The position numbers and the translations under genes are program-made. From Deltaproteobacteria bacterium UBA5799 (GTDB lineage: Bacteria > Desulfobacterota > GWC2-55-46): 25,388 nucleotides of DNA. The notes under the pieces were generated by a model. It saw only the letters and a program-made list of their open reading frames with translations, was not told the origin of the DNA and did no database searches. This document shows positions 6,866 through 15,573 of this stretch, piece after piece. The first letter of the stretch is position 1; the number at the start of each line of letters is the position of its first letter. Location of the stretch: NCBI GenBank assembly GCA_002418185.1, contig DIDN01000051.1, positions 1-25,388 of the forward strand, read 5' to 3'.

Positions 6866-8599
6866 ATGCGCACTCTCAGGCTCGCCATGGCCCAGATAAA
6901 CCCGGTGGTCGGGGACATCAGGGGCAATGCCAAAAAAATCCTGACCTATGCGGAAAAGGCCAGGAGGGCCGGGGCGGCGCTCGTCCTCTTCCCTGAGCTC
7001 GCCCTTACAGGCTACCCCCCGGAAGACCTCCTCTTAAAGCCAGGCTTCATTGACGATAACCTCAATGCCCTCCGGGGCCTTGCGGGAAAGGTGCGGGGAA
7101 TAACCGCGGTCGTCGGCTTCGTGGACAGGGAGGCGGGGCTCTACAACGCGGCGGCGCTCGTGCACGAGGGGGAGGTCGCGGCCGTATACCACAAGATGCA
7201 CCTCCCTAACTACGGCGTCTTCGACGAGGAGCGCTATTTCCGGGCCGGGAAGACCCCGCTGAACTTTGTCCTCAACGGCATCACCTTCGGCCTCGAGATA
7301 TGCGAGGACATATGGTTCCCGGAGGGGCCGGCAAGGGCGCAGGCGCTCGCAGGCGCCGAAGTCATCGTGAACATAAACGCCTCCCCCTATCACATGGGAA
7401 AGCCGCTCATAAGGGAGGAGCTTTTAAGGACCCGCTCGATTGACAACACGGCCGTCATAGCCTACAACAACACGGTCGGCGGCCAGGACGAGCTCGTGTT
7501 CGACGGCGCGGGAATGGTCGTAAACGAGAAAGGCGAGGTAGTCGCAAGGGGGAAGCCCTTTGAGGAGGACCTCGTCATGGCCGACCTCGACGCGGATTCC
7601 GTATCAACGGCCCGGATGGGTGGCGTGAACCGGCGAAAGGCCGGTAAAAGGCCCGGCCCCGGCGTAAGGACCATAGACCTCGGCGCTGCCCCGCCCGGGA
7701 AAGCGCTCACCCGCCTTACGAAGAGAAGGCCCGCGGGACTCGAAGAAAAAGAGGAAGTCCTCAGGGCGCTGGTACTCGGCACCAGGGACTATCTCCGGAA
7801 GAACGGGTTCAGGCACGCGGTAATCGGGCTAAGCGGCGGCATAGACTCGGCTCTCGTAGCCTCGGTCGCCGTGCTCGCGCTCGGGAAGGAGAACGTCACG
7901 GGCGTCCTCATGCCTTCGAGGTATACTTCCAAAGAGAGCATAGAGGACGCGAAGGCCCTTGCCCGGAACACAGGCATGAGGACCCTTACGATACCGATAG
8001 AGAAGCCCTTCCTGGCCTATCTTGAGATCATGAAGAACGCCTTCAGGGGTACAAGGCCGAACGAGGCGGAAGAGAACATGCAGGCCAGGATACGGGGGAA
8101 TATCCTCATGGCACTCAGCAACAAGTTCGGCTGGCTTGTGCTCACTACCGGAAACAAGAGCGAGATGAGCGTGGGCTACTCGACCCTGTACGGCGACATG
8201 GCAGGGGGCTTCGCGGTCATAAAGGACCTCCCGAAGACGCTCGTATACCGCGTGGCGAAGAGGCTAAACGAGCTCGAAGGCAGGGAGGTCATACCCGAGC
8301 GGGTATTCACGAAAGTGCCGACAGCCGAGCTGCGGCCCGACCAGACCGACCAGGACACGCTGCCGCCCTATGACGTGCTCGACAGGATACTCAAGGCCTA
8401 CGTGGAAGAGGACCGCTCGATAGAGGAAATCGCGGCCCTGGGGTTCGAAAAAGAGCTTGTGAGGGAGGTTGCGCGCATGGTCGACCGGAGCGAATACAAG
8501 AGGCGGCAGGCCCCGCCCGGCATAAAGATTACGCCGAGGGCCCTCGGAAAGGACAGGCGCATGCCAATAACGAACCGCTATGAAAACGGCGGAAGATAG
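6866..8599 (+). CDS. nadE: Glutamine-dependent NAD+ synthetase
   Basis: This 577-aa two-domain enzyme makes NAD+ from nicotinic acid adenine dinucleotide and ATP, with ammonia supplied from glutamine. Residues 1-250 are a nitrilase-like glutaminase with the triad Glu44 (FPELALTGYPPEDLL), Lys110 (YHKMHLPNYGVFDE) and Cys146 (GLEICEDIW). Residues about 290-577 are the ATP-pyrophosphatase synthetase domain with the P-loop S-G-G-I-D-S (323-328) and the conserved TTGNKSEMSVGYSTLYGDMAG stretch. The length matches the long, glutaminase-fused form. It overlaps the glycerate kinase gene by 20 nt, so the two are cotranscribed. ATG at 6866 is taken because the conserved N-terminus MRTLRLAMAQINPVVGD begins there. 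Confidence 0.95.
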   Translation: MRTLRLAMAQINPVVGDIRGNAKKILTYAEKARRAGAALVLFPELALTGYPPEDLLLKPGFIDDNLNALRGLAGKVRGITAVVGFVDREAGLYNAAALVHEGEVAAVYHKMHLPNYGVFDEERYFRAGKTPLNFVLNGITFGLEICEDIWFPEGPARAQALAGAEVIVNINASPYHMGKPLIREELLRTRSIDNTAVIAYNNTVGGQDELVFDGAGMVVNEKGEVVARGKPFEEDLVMADLDADSVSTARMGGVNRRKAGKRPGPGVRTIDLGAAPPGKALTRLTKRRPAGLEEKEEVLRALVLGTRDYLRKNGFRHAVIGLSGGIDSALVASVAVLALGKENVTGVLMPSRYTSKESIEDAKALARNTGMRTLTIPIEKPFLAYLEIMKNAFRGTRPNEAEENMQARIRGNILMALSNKFGWLVLTTGNKSEMSVGYSTLYGDMAGGFAVIKDLPKTLVYRVAKRLNELEGREVIPERVFTKVPTAELRPDQTDQDTLPPYDVLDRILKAYVEEDRSIEEIAALGFEKELVREVARMVDRSEYKRRQAPPGIKITPRALGKDRRMPITNRYENGGR

Positions 8600-9950
8600 A
8601 AAGGCCGCTCTCAGGAGGATCTTCGAGGCGGCGGTCAGCGCCGCCTCGCCCTACGCGGCAGTCCGTGAAAACCTCCGTATAGTCCGTTCAGCAGGTAAAT
8701 CAGTCCTCAAAGTAAAGAATACCTCCATAGGCCTCGAAAAAGGCGGAAGCGTCCTTGTCATCGGCGCTGGCAAGGGCGCGCCTGCCATGGCCCGGGCAGT
8801 GGAAGGCATACTCGGGGAAAGGATAACCGGCGGCCTTGTCGTGACAAAGTACGGCCACTCGCTTCCGCTTAAGCGCATAGAGGTCTTGGAGGCCGGCCAC
8901 CCCCTTCCCGACGGTAACGGCACGCGGGCCGCGGAGAGGATAATCAGGATCGCGAAAGAAGCGGGCGAGGGCGACCTGGTCATCTTCCTCCTTACCGGGG
9001 GCGCATCGGCGCTCCTCCCGGCCCCGGCGGAAGGTATTACGCTCAAGGAGAAGCAGGCGATATCGAGGCTCCTCATAAACTCAGGGGCCTCGATAAACGA
9101 GATAAACGCTGTGAGGAAACACCTCTCTATAGTAAAGGGAGGCAGGCTTTCGGAGCTCGCATGGCCGGGCCGCGTACTCACCCTTATCGTTTCGGACGTA
9201 GTCGGAAGCGACCTCTCCTCGATCGGCTCGGGACCTACGGCGCCCGACCCCTCGACCTTCGAGGACTGCGTCCGCATAATCGGGAAATACGGACTTACAG
9301 CAAAGATACCGGCAAAGGCGATGAGACTGCTCCGTAGCGGCGCAAAGGGGAACGCGGCAGAGACGCCCAAGCCCGGTCACAGTGCGTTCGGCAGGACAGC
9401 CAATGTCGTCCTTGCCGATAACCATACCGCCCTCCTGGCGGCAAAGGAGAAGGCGGCCTCTCTGGGCTTCCGCCCCCTCATACTGTCATCGGGGGTTACC
9501 GGCAATACCCGCGAGGCGGCCCGGCTCTTCTCGTCTATTCTCATCGAGACGAAGAGGTACGGGGCCCCTGTAAGGCCGCCTGCCTGCCTGCTAATGGGCG
9601 GGGAGACGACCCTCAGGGTGGCCGGAAAGGGGAAGGGCGGCAGGAACCAGGAGTTCGCGTTAAGCGCGGCCCTCGCGCTTGGAGGCGAGGAAGGGATATC
9701 CGTCCTCTCGGCAGGCACTGACGGCACTGACGGCCCGACCGACGCGGCAGGGGCCTTTGCCCTGCCGGAAACGCTCGGGAAGGCCTCGGCCCTCGGCCTC
9801 GATGCCCTGGACTTCCTCTCACGGAACGATTCCTATAACTTCTTCAAGCCCATAGGGGGGCTTTTCATGACCGGCCCGACCGGCACGAACGTCATGGACA
9901 TCGCAATCGGAATAACTGAGCAGGTCAGGAAAGGGAAAGGAGCTTTCTAA
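8580..9950 (+). CDS. Glycerate 2-kinase (DUF4147/MOFRL family)
   Basis: This 456-aa cytoplasmic kinase phosphorylates D-glycerate to 2-phosphoglycerate and feeds lower glycolysis. The N-terminal DUF4147 domain carries VIGAGKGAPAMARA (Lys near residue 65), the GGASALLPAP loop and the EINAVRKHLSIVKGGRL helix. The C-terminal MOFRL domain carries GGETTLRV and GGRNQEFALSAAL, then SAGTDGTDGPTDAAGA. The length and motif order fit the GckA/TtuD type. It starts inside the last codons of nadE in another frame, with no Shine-Dalgarno, pointing to translational coupling. Its 3' end overlaps the convergent membrane-protein gene by 26 nt. Confidence 0.92.
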   Translation: MKTAEDRKAALRRIFEAAVSAASPYAAVRENLRIVRSAGKSVLKVKNTSIGLEKGGSVLVIGAGKGAPAMARAVEGILGERITGGLVVTKYGHSLPLKRIEVLEAGHPLPDGNGTRAAERIIRIAKEAGEGDLVIFLLTGGASALLPAPAEGITLKEKQAISRLLINSGASINEINAVRKHLSIVKGGRLSELAWPGRVLTLIVSDVVGSDLSSIGSGPTAPDPSTFEDCVRIIGKYGLTAKIPAKAMRLLRSGAKGNAAETPKPGHSAFGRTANVVLADNHTALLAAKEKAASLGFRPLILSSGVTGNTREAARLFSSILIETKRYGAPVRPPACLLMGGETTLRVAGKGKGGRNQEFALSAALALGGEEGISVLSAGTDGTDGPTDAAGAFALPETLGKASALGLDALDFLSRNDSYNFFKPIGGLFMTGPTGTNVMDIAIGITEQVRKGKGAF

Positions 9951-11280
9951 GGACCGCGTCCGGCAGCTCAAGGAGGTTCAGGAAGAAGGCCTTCCAGCTG
10001 AAATAGTCGGCGTAGGGTATCATCTCCGAGAGATAGGCCGTCATCATCACCATGTTCCAGAGGGAGAGCAAGACTGCAGTGGTTATGCCCCAGGCGATGA
10101 GCCCTTTCCTGTCGAGCTTCTCAAAGAGCGCCGCAAGGCCGATGATGAATACAGGCGCCGCGCTTATGAAGGCCCTGTGCCCGAAGGAGTGCCCGAACCA
10201 CCACATGAACCACGAGGCGTTCACATAGAGTTGCAGGAGAAAGGCCGCAAGGAGGAGGCCTCCTTGCCTCCTCTCCTCCTTCATGAAGAACGCAAGCCCG
10301 ATGAGGGCGAAGATTATTACGGGGTTCCAGCTCAAGAGCCCGTGCTTCGAGGAGAAGAGCACCTGGACTATCTTCGGCGAGGCCGCGTAGATGAACGACT
10401 CGCCGCCGTAGGAGTAGACGAGGAATGAGCCGAATATGAGCTTCCAGACAAGGGCCTGAACAATCACCGCGGGAGCAAGCCCGGCGGTGAACGGGAAAAG
10501 CCCCCTTGCTGTCAGGAACCAGGGAAGCCTCCGCTCTTTAAAGAAACCTATGGCTCCGTCAAGGATCGGCACCAGCAGGAACACCGCGTCCTGCTGCCTC
10601 GTTATCACCATGAGCCCGGCTGAAAGCCCCATAACGAAAAAGGACCTTTTTCCGCCCTCCCCCTCTCTCGTAACGCTCCACATGTAAAAAAAGAGCGCCG
10701 CCGCAAAGAAGGAGACCAGGTGCGACATGAACGGCTCCCTGACGAAATAGTAAATAAGGTTCGAGGCCAGGAAAATAAAGGAAACCGAAAGGAACGCGGC
10801 CTCCTCCGCGTAATACCTCCTTGCGAGCCTGTACGATATGAGGAGCCCCAGGTATCCGTAAAATATGCTCCCCAGAGAAAAGGAGAGCTGATATGGGATG
10901 GAATAACCGGAGCTCTCAAGACCGAATCCGAGAGAGTTCAGCGCGAGTACGGCCGTGTGCGCGAGCGCATAGAACGGGAGGACCGCGAGCGGAAGTCCTA
11001 TGGAGTACTTGTTGGCCGGAATGCCGGCAGGGGTAAGGCGGTAGTCCGTGATGCCGAGGCGCTCGTATTCATCAAGAAGGTCCATGTCCCTGTCGATGAC
11101 CGCCGACCGGACGTAGGAGAAGTAATGCCCGTCGTCGCTATTCCGGATTATCTCCATTCTTGAATCGACTACCAGGACGAGCAATAGAAAGACCGCGGCG
11201 CTCGCAAGCACAAAAAGTGCGAAGGCCGGGGCCCGGCGAGCCCCACGGAGCGTACCTATGGTCTCTTTCGTATGCGCCAT
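9925..11280 (-). CDS. Polytopic membrane protein, GT-C-like glycosyltransferase
   Basis: This 451-aa inner-membrane protein has about ten or more hydrophobic segments. The first is residues 18-38, followed by a periplasmic loop with an acidic pair, Asp49-Asp50, in NSDDGHYFSYVRS. That layout (first helix, then a loop with D/E residues and aromatic Tyr) is typical of GT-C enzymes using polyprenyl-phosphate sugars, such as PMT/ArnT-like GT39 proteins. Donor and acceptor cannot be read from sequence. It lies 114 nt downstream of tonB on the same strand. It has no clear Shine-Dalgarno. Its 3' end overlaps the glycerate-kinase gene from the opposite strand. The membrane topology is certain; the glycosyltransferase role is an inference. 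Confidence 0.65.
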   Translation of the reverse strand: MAHTKETIGTLRGARRAPAFALFVLASAAVFLLLVLVVDSRMEIIRNSDDGHYFSYVRSAVIDRDMDLLDEYERLGITDYRLTPAGIPANKYSIGLPLAVLPFYALAHTAVLALNSLGFGLESSGYSIPYQLSFSLGSIFYGYLGLLISYRLARRYYAEEAAFLSVSFIFLASNLIYYFVREPFMSHLVSFFAAALFFYMWSVTREGEGGKRSFFVMGLSAGLMVITRQQDAVFLLVPILDGAIGFFKERRLPWFLTARGLFPFTAGLAPAVIVQALVWKLIFGSFLVYSYGGESFIYAASPKIVQVLFSSKHGLLSWNPVIIFALIGLAFFMKEERRQGGLLLAAFLLQLYVNASWFMWWFGHSFGHRAFISAAPVFIIGLAALFEKLDRKGLIAWGITTAVLLSLWNMVMMTAYLSEMIPYADYFSWKAFFLNLLELPDAVLRKLLSLS

Positions 11281-11394
11281 CTCATGACCGGGCAGCCCCC
11301 GGAAAAGCCGGACAAGGGCCCGCCACGCTGATTTTTTTCTGAAAGGTCATCTTATCTTCAAAGGCAGGCCTTTTCAAGGCAGGGCTTTGTTCTC

Positions 11395-12372
11395 CTACCC
11401 TCCGCCTCTCGGCCCGACGATGTGGTACTGGAACTGCCCCTTTATGCTTATGTCCTCGACCGTAAAGTCCGCCGGGAACGGCGGGAAAGGGGCCGCGAGC
11501 CTTATGGCGGTTACGGCCGCGTCGTCGAGCATGGGATATCCCGAGGACTTTTCAAGGCGCACTCCCGAGACTGTGCCGTCCCGGTTTATCGTGAAGTTGA
11601 GGAACAGGCTCCCCTGCCAGCCGTTGCGAGCAGCGAGGGCCGGGTAGTCCCAGTAAAGCTCTATCTTCCTCTTCATGTCCAGGAGGTATCTCTGGTATTT
11701 GAGCTCCGCAGTGTTGAGTTGCAGGGTCTTGCCCATCTCCTTCTCATGCGACCCGGCCTCGTAGTTCCTCGTAAGCTCTGCTATCCGTTCGTCCGTGGGG
11801 AAGAGGCTCGGCCTCCTCTGTTCCTCCCTTAATATGCGCGGCTCTGGTTGCGCTCCCGGCGAGGCGGGGGTTTCCGGCCCGGTCCGGACCGGCTCCTCGA
11901 CTTCGCCGAGAGGGGCCCCCGGCTCCTCGCTTGTCTCGGCCCTTACACCCGCTCCCGGCCCGGCATCTCCGGGACCTGAGAGAGGGGCGTCCTTTCCGGC
12001 CTCCCTCAAGGGTTCGCTTTGCGACGTTGCCGGGAGTGTTTCCCGGGCCTCTGGCGGGGGCGCGGTCTCCTTGATGACGCTCTGGTCCTTATCAGCAAAA
12101 ACGGACGGAGGCTTTCTTGTCGGCGAGACGTTGTCAGGCTCTGCCAAAGGCGCCTCGTCCACAGGGATGCTCTTTTTCTCCACCCGGGGCCTTTGCGGTT
12201 CGAGTAGCTCGACAGGAATAGGGGCGCGGACCTCCTCCCCCGGGCCGGGGGCTTCAGGGACAAACGAGGCCAGACCGAGCGCCAGTACGTGCAAGAGCAC
12301 GGAAAGCGCAAGGAAAATCAAAAAGGTACGAGACATGTGCCCCTGCGGGCCCTGGAAGGTTTCGGTTGACAT
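11395..12372 (-). CDS. TonB-family energy transducer
   Basis: This protein (325 aa from the first ATG) spans inner membrane to periplasm and transmits proton-motive-force energy to outer-membrane receptors. The N-terminal helix (residues 14-34) carries the S-x3-H motif (Ser24, His28) needed for ExbB/ExbD coupling. A long Pro/Glu-rich periplasmic linker follows (about 38-190), then a TonB C-terminal domain (about 235-320) with GWQGSLFLNFTINRDGTVSGV, SSGYPMLDDAAVTAI and PFPPFP. The S-x3-H motif argues for TonB rather than TolA. ATG at codon 13 (12336) is a likely alternative start that puts the helix at the very N-terminus. No exbBD or receptor genes are in the window. It is divergent from tatA. 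Confidence 0.85.
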   Translation of the reverse strand: MSTETFQGPQGHMSRTFLIFLALSVLLHVLALGLASFVPEAPGPGEEVRAPIPVELLEPQRPRVEKKSIPVDEAPLAEPDNVSPTRKPPSVFADKDQSVIKETAPPPEARETLPATSQSEPLREAGKDAPLSGPGDAGPGAGVRAETSEEPGAPLGEVEEPVRTGPETPASPGAQPEPRILREEQRRPSLFPTDERIAELTRNYEAGSHEKEMGKTLQLNTAELKYQRYLLDMKRKIELYWDYPALAARNGWQGSLFLNFTINRDGTVSGVRLEKSSGYPMLDDAAVTAIRLAAPFPPFPADFTVEDISIKGQFQYHIVGPRGGG

Positions 12373-12404
12373 GCACCTGTATTTCTGTCAGAATTTCAAG
12401 TGGG

Positions 12405-12433
12405 TTGTGTAAAAAAGCGCCTATCCGTATTTT
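12405..12433 (+). promoter_or_regulatory. Candidate sigma-70 promoter for tatA
   Basis: TTGTGT at 12405-12410, 17-nt spacer, TATTTT at 12428-12433. The region also holds an inverted repeat, GTGTAAAA (12407-12414) and TTTTACAC (12430-12437), covering both promoter elements. The predicted start near 12440 leaves a short leader containing GCGGGG ahead of the ATG at 12457. Confidence 0.4.
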
Positions 12434-12456
12434 ACACTTTAGAGCGGGGTATTACA

Positions 12457-12639
12457 ATGTTCGGGCTCGGGACAACAGAGCTGATAGTCATCCTGGTGAT
12501 AGTCCTCGTCATCTTCGGCGCAGGGAAGCTGCCGGAGATAGGCTCGGGCCTAGGCAAGGCCATAAAGAATTTCAAGCGGTCGTCGAGCGATACCGACATG
12601 GACGCCGCGCCAAAGGACGAAAAGGAACGCCTGAAGTAG
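12457..12639 (+). CDS. tatA: Sec-independent translocase protein TatA
   Basis: This 60-aa protein is the pore-forming component of the twin-arginine pathway, which exports folded proteins. One transmembrane helix (residues 7-20, TELIVILVIVLVIF) is followed by the F-G hinge and the amphipathic helix GAGKLPEIGSGLGKAIKNFK, then a short charged tail. The open frame extends upstream to 12400, but the conserved N-terminus MFGLGTTELIVI begins at 12457, preceded by a GCGGGG stretch, so that start is used. tatC and tatB are not in the window. It is divergent from tonB. Confidence 0.92.
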   Translation: MFGLGTTELIVILVIVLVIFGAGKLPEIGSGLGKAIKNFKRSSSDTDMDAAPKDEKERLK

Positions 12640-12743
12640 CCTCTTTCGAGCCGGTCCGCAGCAACAGCCTGCCCGGGCAGTCGTAAACCCCTGTGCCCGA
12701 TAAGTTTTTTCCGGTCCCCTTACGGCCCTGGCCGATACCCGTT

Positions 12744-13493
12744 TTATTGTCCTTCCCCTTTTTTCTTCAAAAGGTCCCTTGCCGCTGATTTAAGTTCAGG
12801 GTGAAGGGCATTGTCCTCGGCTATTTCCTTCAGGTCCTGGGCGAGAAGACCCTCGACGAGGGCCATGGAGACCCTCGGAAAGGCGTACGGGTTTCTCGAT
12901 ACGGCCTTCAGGACCTCGTACCTTCCGGACCACTTCCTGTGAATGGCCACGAGCTTCAAGACATGTGGCGAGTTAGGCCGCCTGGAGGCGATCCTCAAGA
13001 CCTCCCTCTCGGTTGTCCTCGGGTTATTGAGGAGGTTCGTTACGATTACAGGGTCCGGGTCGGTGAGGAGCTTCTCGATGTCCTTGTAGCGGTGCGATTT
13101 TGAAAGGCTTCTGCGCTCTCCGAGCGAGAGGTGGCCGGTCTTTACGAATTCCTCTTCATCGTAGCCGCTTACCCCGGCCAGAACGGGCTCGAAGTCGTTA
13201 AAGAGCCTCTCTACCCTGGGGAGGCCGAGCCGGAGGGCCGCAAGGTAGATGGAATCATAGAGGGCGCGGCCGAGGGCGCTACAGAGCGCGTCCTGGTCCA
13301 CCATCATGGCGCGCACTATCGAGGCGCCCTTGTCGCGGTGGTCCGTACGATAGATTGTCTCGATGAGGCTTGCCGAGTCCTCGGGCGGGAGGGTTGCGAG
13401 GGTCCTTGCGAAGAGCCCGAGGCGCATGTCCTTTTCGGGCAGGGCCGCAAGGCCCGAAAGGAGCTTTTCCGCTATTCCCTCAAGGCGGCGCAT
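12744..13493 (-). CDS. Helical-repeat protein (HEAT/LRV-like), function unknown
   Basis: This 249-aa soluble protein has no signal peptide or membrane segment. Residues about 130-215 contain repeated short helices with the pattern DP-x-P-x-V...L-x-x-NP-x-T...EVL-x-x-A (DPDPVIVTNLLNNPRTTEREVLRIA, then a diverged copy ending VSRNPYAFPRVSMALVEGL). This resembles leucine-rich-variant or DUF2336-type helical solenoids. It starts 18 nt after the zinc-ribbon/DUF3426 gene on the same strand, so the two are probably cotranscribed and may act together. No catalytic motif is visible. A scaffold or regulatory role is only a guess. Confidence 0.75.
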   Translation of the reverse strand: MRRLEGIAEKLLSGLAALPEKDMRLGLFARTLATLPPEDSASLIETIYRTDHRDKGASIVRAMMVDQDALCSALGRALYDSIYLAALRLGLPRVERLFNDFEPVLAGVSGYDEEEFVKTGHLSLGERRSLSKSHRYKDIEKLLTDPDPVIVTNLLNNPRTTEREVLRIASRRPNSPHVLKLVAIHRKWSGRYEVLKAVSRNPYAFPRVSMALVEGLLAQDLKEIAEDNALHPELKSAARDLLKKKGEGQ

Positions 13494-13511
13494 GGGGTTC
13501 CCGAGGGCCCC

Positions 13512-14891
13512 CTACCTTACGATGTCTATGCCGTACTCGGCAACTCCCTCCGCCTCGGTAAAGACGACCATCACGGGCACCGTGCCCCTGGGCGGTATGA
13601 CGCCGCCTGACGGGTCCTTGAAGGCCTTGAGGAGGTCTTCCCTGGAGAGGCTCCCGACTTCCTCGAGCGACACCACCCTGCCCGGCGACACGGAACGCGA
13701 GCCCAGTTTCCTGCCGCTCCGGTCGTAGACGGCCCCGGTCGCGGCCTTTATCTCCTGCGGCTCTTCAGTCAGGTTCCTTATGCGCGCCTGGATGACGAAC
13801 ACCCTGCCGACGTTACTGTTCTCGGCGTAATATCCTTCCAGCGACTCTATGCCTACCGTCTCGCTCTTCGCTTCGCCGGGCGTAAGCGCTTTCGCGAGTT
13901 TGTCTATGGCCCCGGTCATGTAAACGAGGCCGCCACCTACGATAACGATGAGGAAGGCTATGACGAGGCCCAGAGAGGCGGGGCGCTGCCGCGTTTTACT
14001 GCCGCCCCTGGCGACTTCAGCTCCCTCGCCGCTCTCATCGAAGAGAGGGAGGTCCTCCCTTGAAAGGTTCTGCGAGAGCATCTCCTTGAAATCTTCGTCC
14101 GGAGCGGGCTTCTGCCGACTGTCCTTTTCCGGGGCAAGCGCCCCCCTGGCGTGGCCCGAGGCGGCAAAGGGGACCACCTTCTCGTTCGCTGCCCCGGCCG
14201 CCTTCGGGGCATCTCCCGCGAGTGCGCCCTGCACGGATGGGGCGGCCCCTCCATTTACGAGCTCGGGCGTATCGAAGCTGAAGTTCAGCTCGTCGTCATC
14301 CTCTTCTTCTTTTACTGCTACCCTTGTCCCCTCTCTATCTTCCTTGTCGTCGGCGTCGCCCTCTTCAGGGCCTTCAAAGCCGAAGCTGAAATCTTCCTTG
14401 TCGTCTCCTGCGTCCTCGGCGTCCCATCCGTCCCTTGCCCCGTCTCCGCCGCCTTCAGCGCCGAACTGGAAGTCCTGGTCCGGCGCGCTCCCGCCGTCTT
14501 CATCCCCGCTTACGCCTGGAGCGCCCGAAAGCAGGCCGTCTTCCGTCTGCAGGCCCGTTCCGGCCCCGGTCCCCGTGTTTTCCTCGGAAGGGGCTTCCCT
14601 GCCCTCCTCCGTTTTTTCCGAGCCTTCCCTGAAGTCAAAGGCGAGGTTCTCTTTTTTTTCTCTGGCCTGGTCGCGCTTCGCCCTGTCCTCTCCGGGCGCG
14701 CCTCCTTCGGCTGCCGGTTCGCCTCCCGCGGCCCCGAGGATATCCTCGAGCTGTATTTCCTCGGACGGCGGAGGGGGCGCGGCCATGAAAACGTTATGGC
14801 ACTTGGTGCACCGGACCCTTACTCCCTTGCCGGTCATGCGTGAATCGTCCAGGCGGAACCTGGTCCCGCACCTGTCGCACTGTATTATCAT
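13512..14891 (-). CDS. Zinc-ribbon (MJ0042) protein with acidic linker, TM helix and DUF3426
   Basis: This 459-aa protein begins with a zinc ribbon (Cys5, Cys8, Cys28, Cys31; MIIQCDRCGTRFRLDD). A long, acidic, low-complexity linker follows (about 40-300), containing four aromatic-x-aromatic motifs (FDF 85-87, FQF 141-143, FSFGF 168-172, FSF 204-206). One transmembrane helix is at about 307-326, and a C-terminal DUF3426 domain carries VFVIQARIRNLTEEPQEI and a Gly/Pro-rich end. Topology should be N-in, C-out. The frame is open up to 15059, but ATG at 14891 has GGGGAGAG five bases upstream and starts exactly at the ribbon, so it is chosen. The family is widespread in Deltaproteobacteria and related groups; its role is unknown. 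Confidence 0.88.
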   Translation of the reverse strand: MIIQCDRCGTRFRLDDSRMTGKGVRVRCTKCHNVFMAAPPPPSEEIQLEDILGAAGGEPAAEGGAPGEDRAKRDQAREKKENLAFDFREGSEKTEEGREAPSEENTGTGAGTGLQTEDGLLSGAPGVSGDEDGGSAPDQDFQFGAEGGGDGARDGWDAEDAGDDKEDFSFGFEGPEEGDADDKEDREGTRVAVKEEEDDDELNFSFDTPELVNGGAAPSVQGALAGDAPKAAGAANEKVVPFAASGHARGALAPEKDSRQKPAPDEDFKEMLSQNLSREDLPLFDESGEGAEVARGGSKTRQRPASLGLVIAFLIVIVGGGLVYMTGAIDKLAKALTPGEAKSETVGIESLEGYYAENSNVGRVFVIQARIRNLTEEPQEIKAATGAVYDRSGRKLGSRSVSPGRVVSLEEVGSLSREDLLKAFKDPSGGVIPPRGTVPVMVVFTEAEGVAEYGIDIVR

Positions 14892-14930
14892 TACTCTCCC
14901 CTGCGTTTGAGGGTTTGAATTACACGTAGA

Positions 14931-14960
14931 TATGTAGCACACAGGCGAGCACCAATTCAA
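14931..14960 (-). promoter_or_regulatory. Candidate promoter for the zinc-ribbon/DUF3426 gene
   Basis: On the minus strand, TTGAAT (14960-14955), an 18-nt spacer and TACATA (14936-14931). A start near 14924 would leave a leader of about 33 nt that includes the strong Shine-Dalgarno. It is back to back with the hpt promoter. Confidence 0.45.
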
Positions 14961-14972
14961 GTCCAACTCCTC

Positions 14973-15001
14973 TTGACAGGGGAGCGGCGGGATTATATGC
15001 T
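14973..15001 (+). promoter_or_regulatory. Near-consensus sigma-70 promoter for hpt
   Basis: A perfect TTGACA at 14973-14978, a 17-nt spacer and TATGCT at 14996-15001. Transcription should begin near 15008. That makes the ATG at 15025 the usable start and argues against the upstream TTG at 15010. Confidence 0.75.
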
Positions 15002-15024
15002 CTACTGGATTGGACACCCCTGAG

Positions 15025-15573
15025 ATGAACCTTAAGCCCTGCATCCCGCCGGAAGGCATTGAAGAGATCGTAAACAGGCTCGCCGGCGAGATTTCCGCCG
15101 ACTACGGGGGACGGACGCCCCTGCTCGTGGGAGTGCTGAAGGGCGCTTTCCTCTTCCTCTCGGACCTCGTAAGGAAGCTCGAAATCGGGCACGAGGTCGA
15201 CTTCATCCAGACCGCCTGCTACGGACACCGCGACACCCCTGCCGCGGACGTGATTATCGTACGGGACATAACCGCGGACCTCCTCGGGCGCGACGTCATA
15301 ATAGTGGAGGACATCATCGACAGGGGGCACACCGCGAGGGCGCTCGTGAAATATTTCTCGGACAGGGGCGCCGCCTCCATAAGGCTCTGCACGCTCCTTA
15401 AGCGCGAAGGCGGGGCCCCGGAGCTCAAGGCCGACTACCTCGGAACAACCATCGGGCCCGGTTTCGTAGTCGGCTACGGCATGGACTACAAGGAAAGGCT
15501 GAGGGGCCTCCCCGGCCTCTACACCCTTCAGGAAGGAGAGGGGGAAACGTGGATGGACTTGCCCGGCTCGTAG
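15025..15573 (+). CDS. hpt: Hypoxanthine phosphoribosyltransferase
   Basis: This 182-aa cytoplasmic purine-salvage enzyme joins hypoxanthine (and often guanine) to PRPP to give IMP/GMP. The PRPP-binding loop is VIIVEDIIDRGHTA, with the acidic pair Glu-Asp. Upstream are the GVLKGAFLFLSDL segment and VDFIQTACYG, and downstream is FVVGYGMDYKERLRGLP, all at the spacing usual for bacterial Hpt (about 175-185 aa). ATG at 15025 is chosen over TTG at 15010 because the promoter's predicted start is at about 15008 and the conserved region begins soon after. The gene overlaps the next one by 25 nt. Confidence 0.93.
   Translation: MNLKPCIPPEGIEEIVNRLAGEISADYGGRTPLLVGVLKGAFLFLSDLVRKLEIGHEVDFIQTACYGHRDTPAADVIIVRDITADLLGRDVIIVEDIIDRGHTARALVKYFSDRGAASIRLCTLLKREGGAPELKADYLGTTIGPGFVVGYGMDYKERLRGLPGLYTLQEGEGETWMDLPGS

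Noticed and set aside
13948..14910. Open frame of 320 codons antisense to the zinc-ribbon/DUF3426 gene
   Set aside because: It is Ser/Pro-rich low complexity mirroring the acidic linker; no Shine-Dalgarno, and the sense gene has clear domains.
15010..15024. Upstream TTG start for hpt
   Set aside because: It coincides with the predicted transcription start and lacks a ribosome-binding site; ATG at 15025 fits better.
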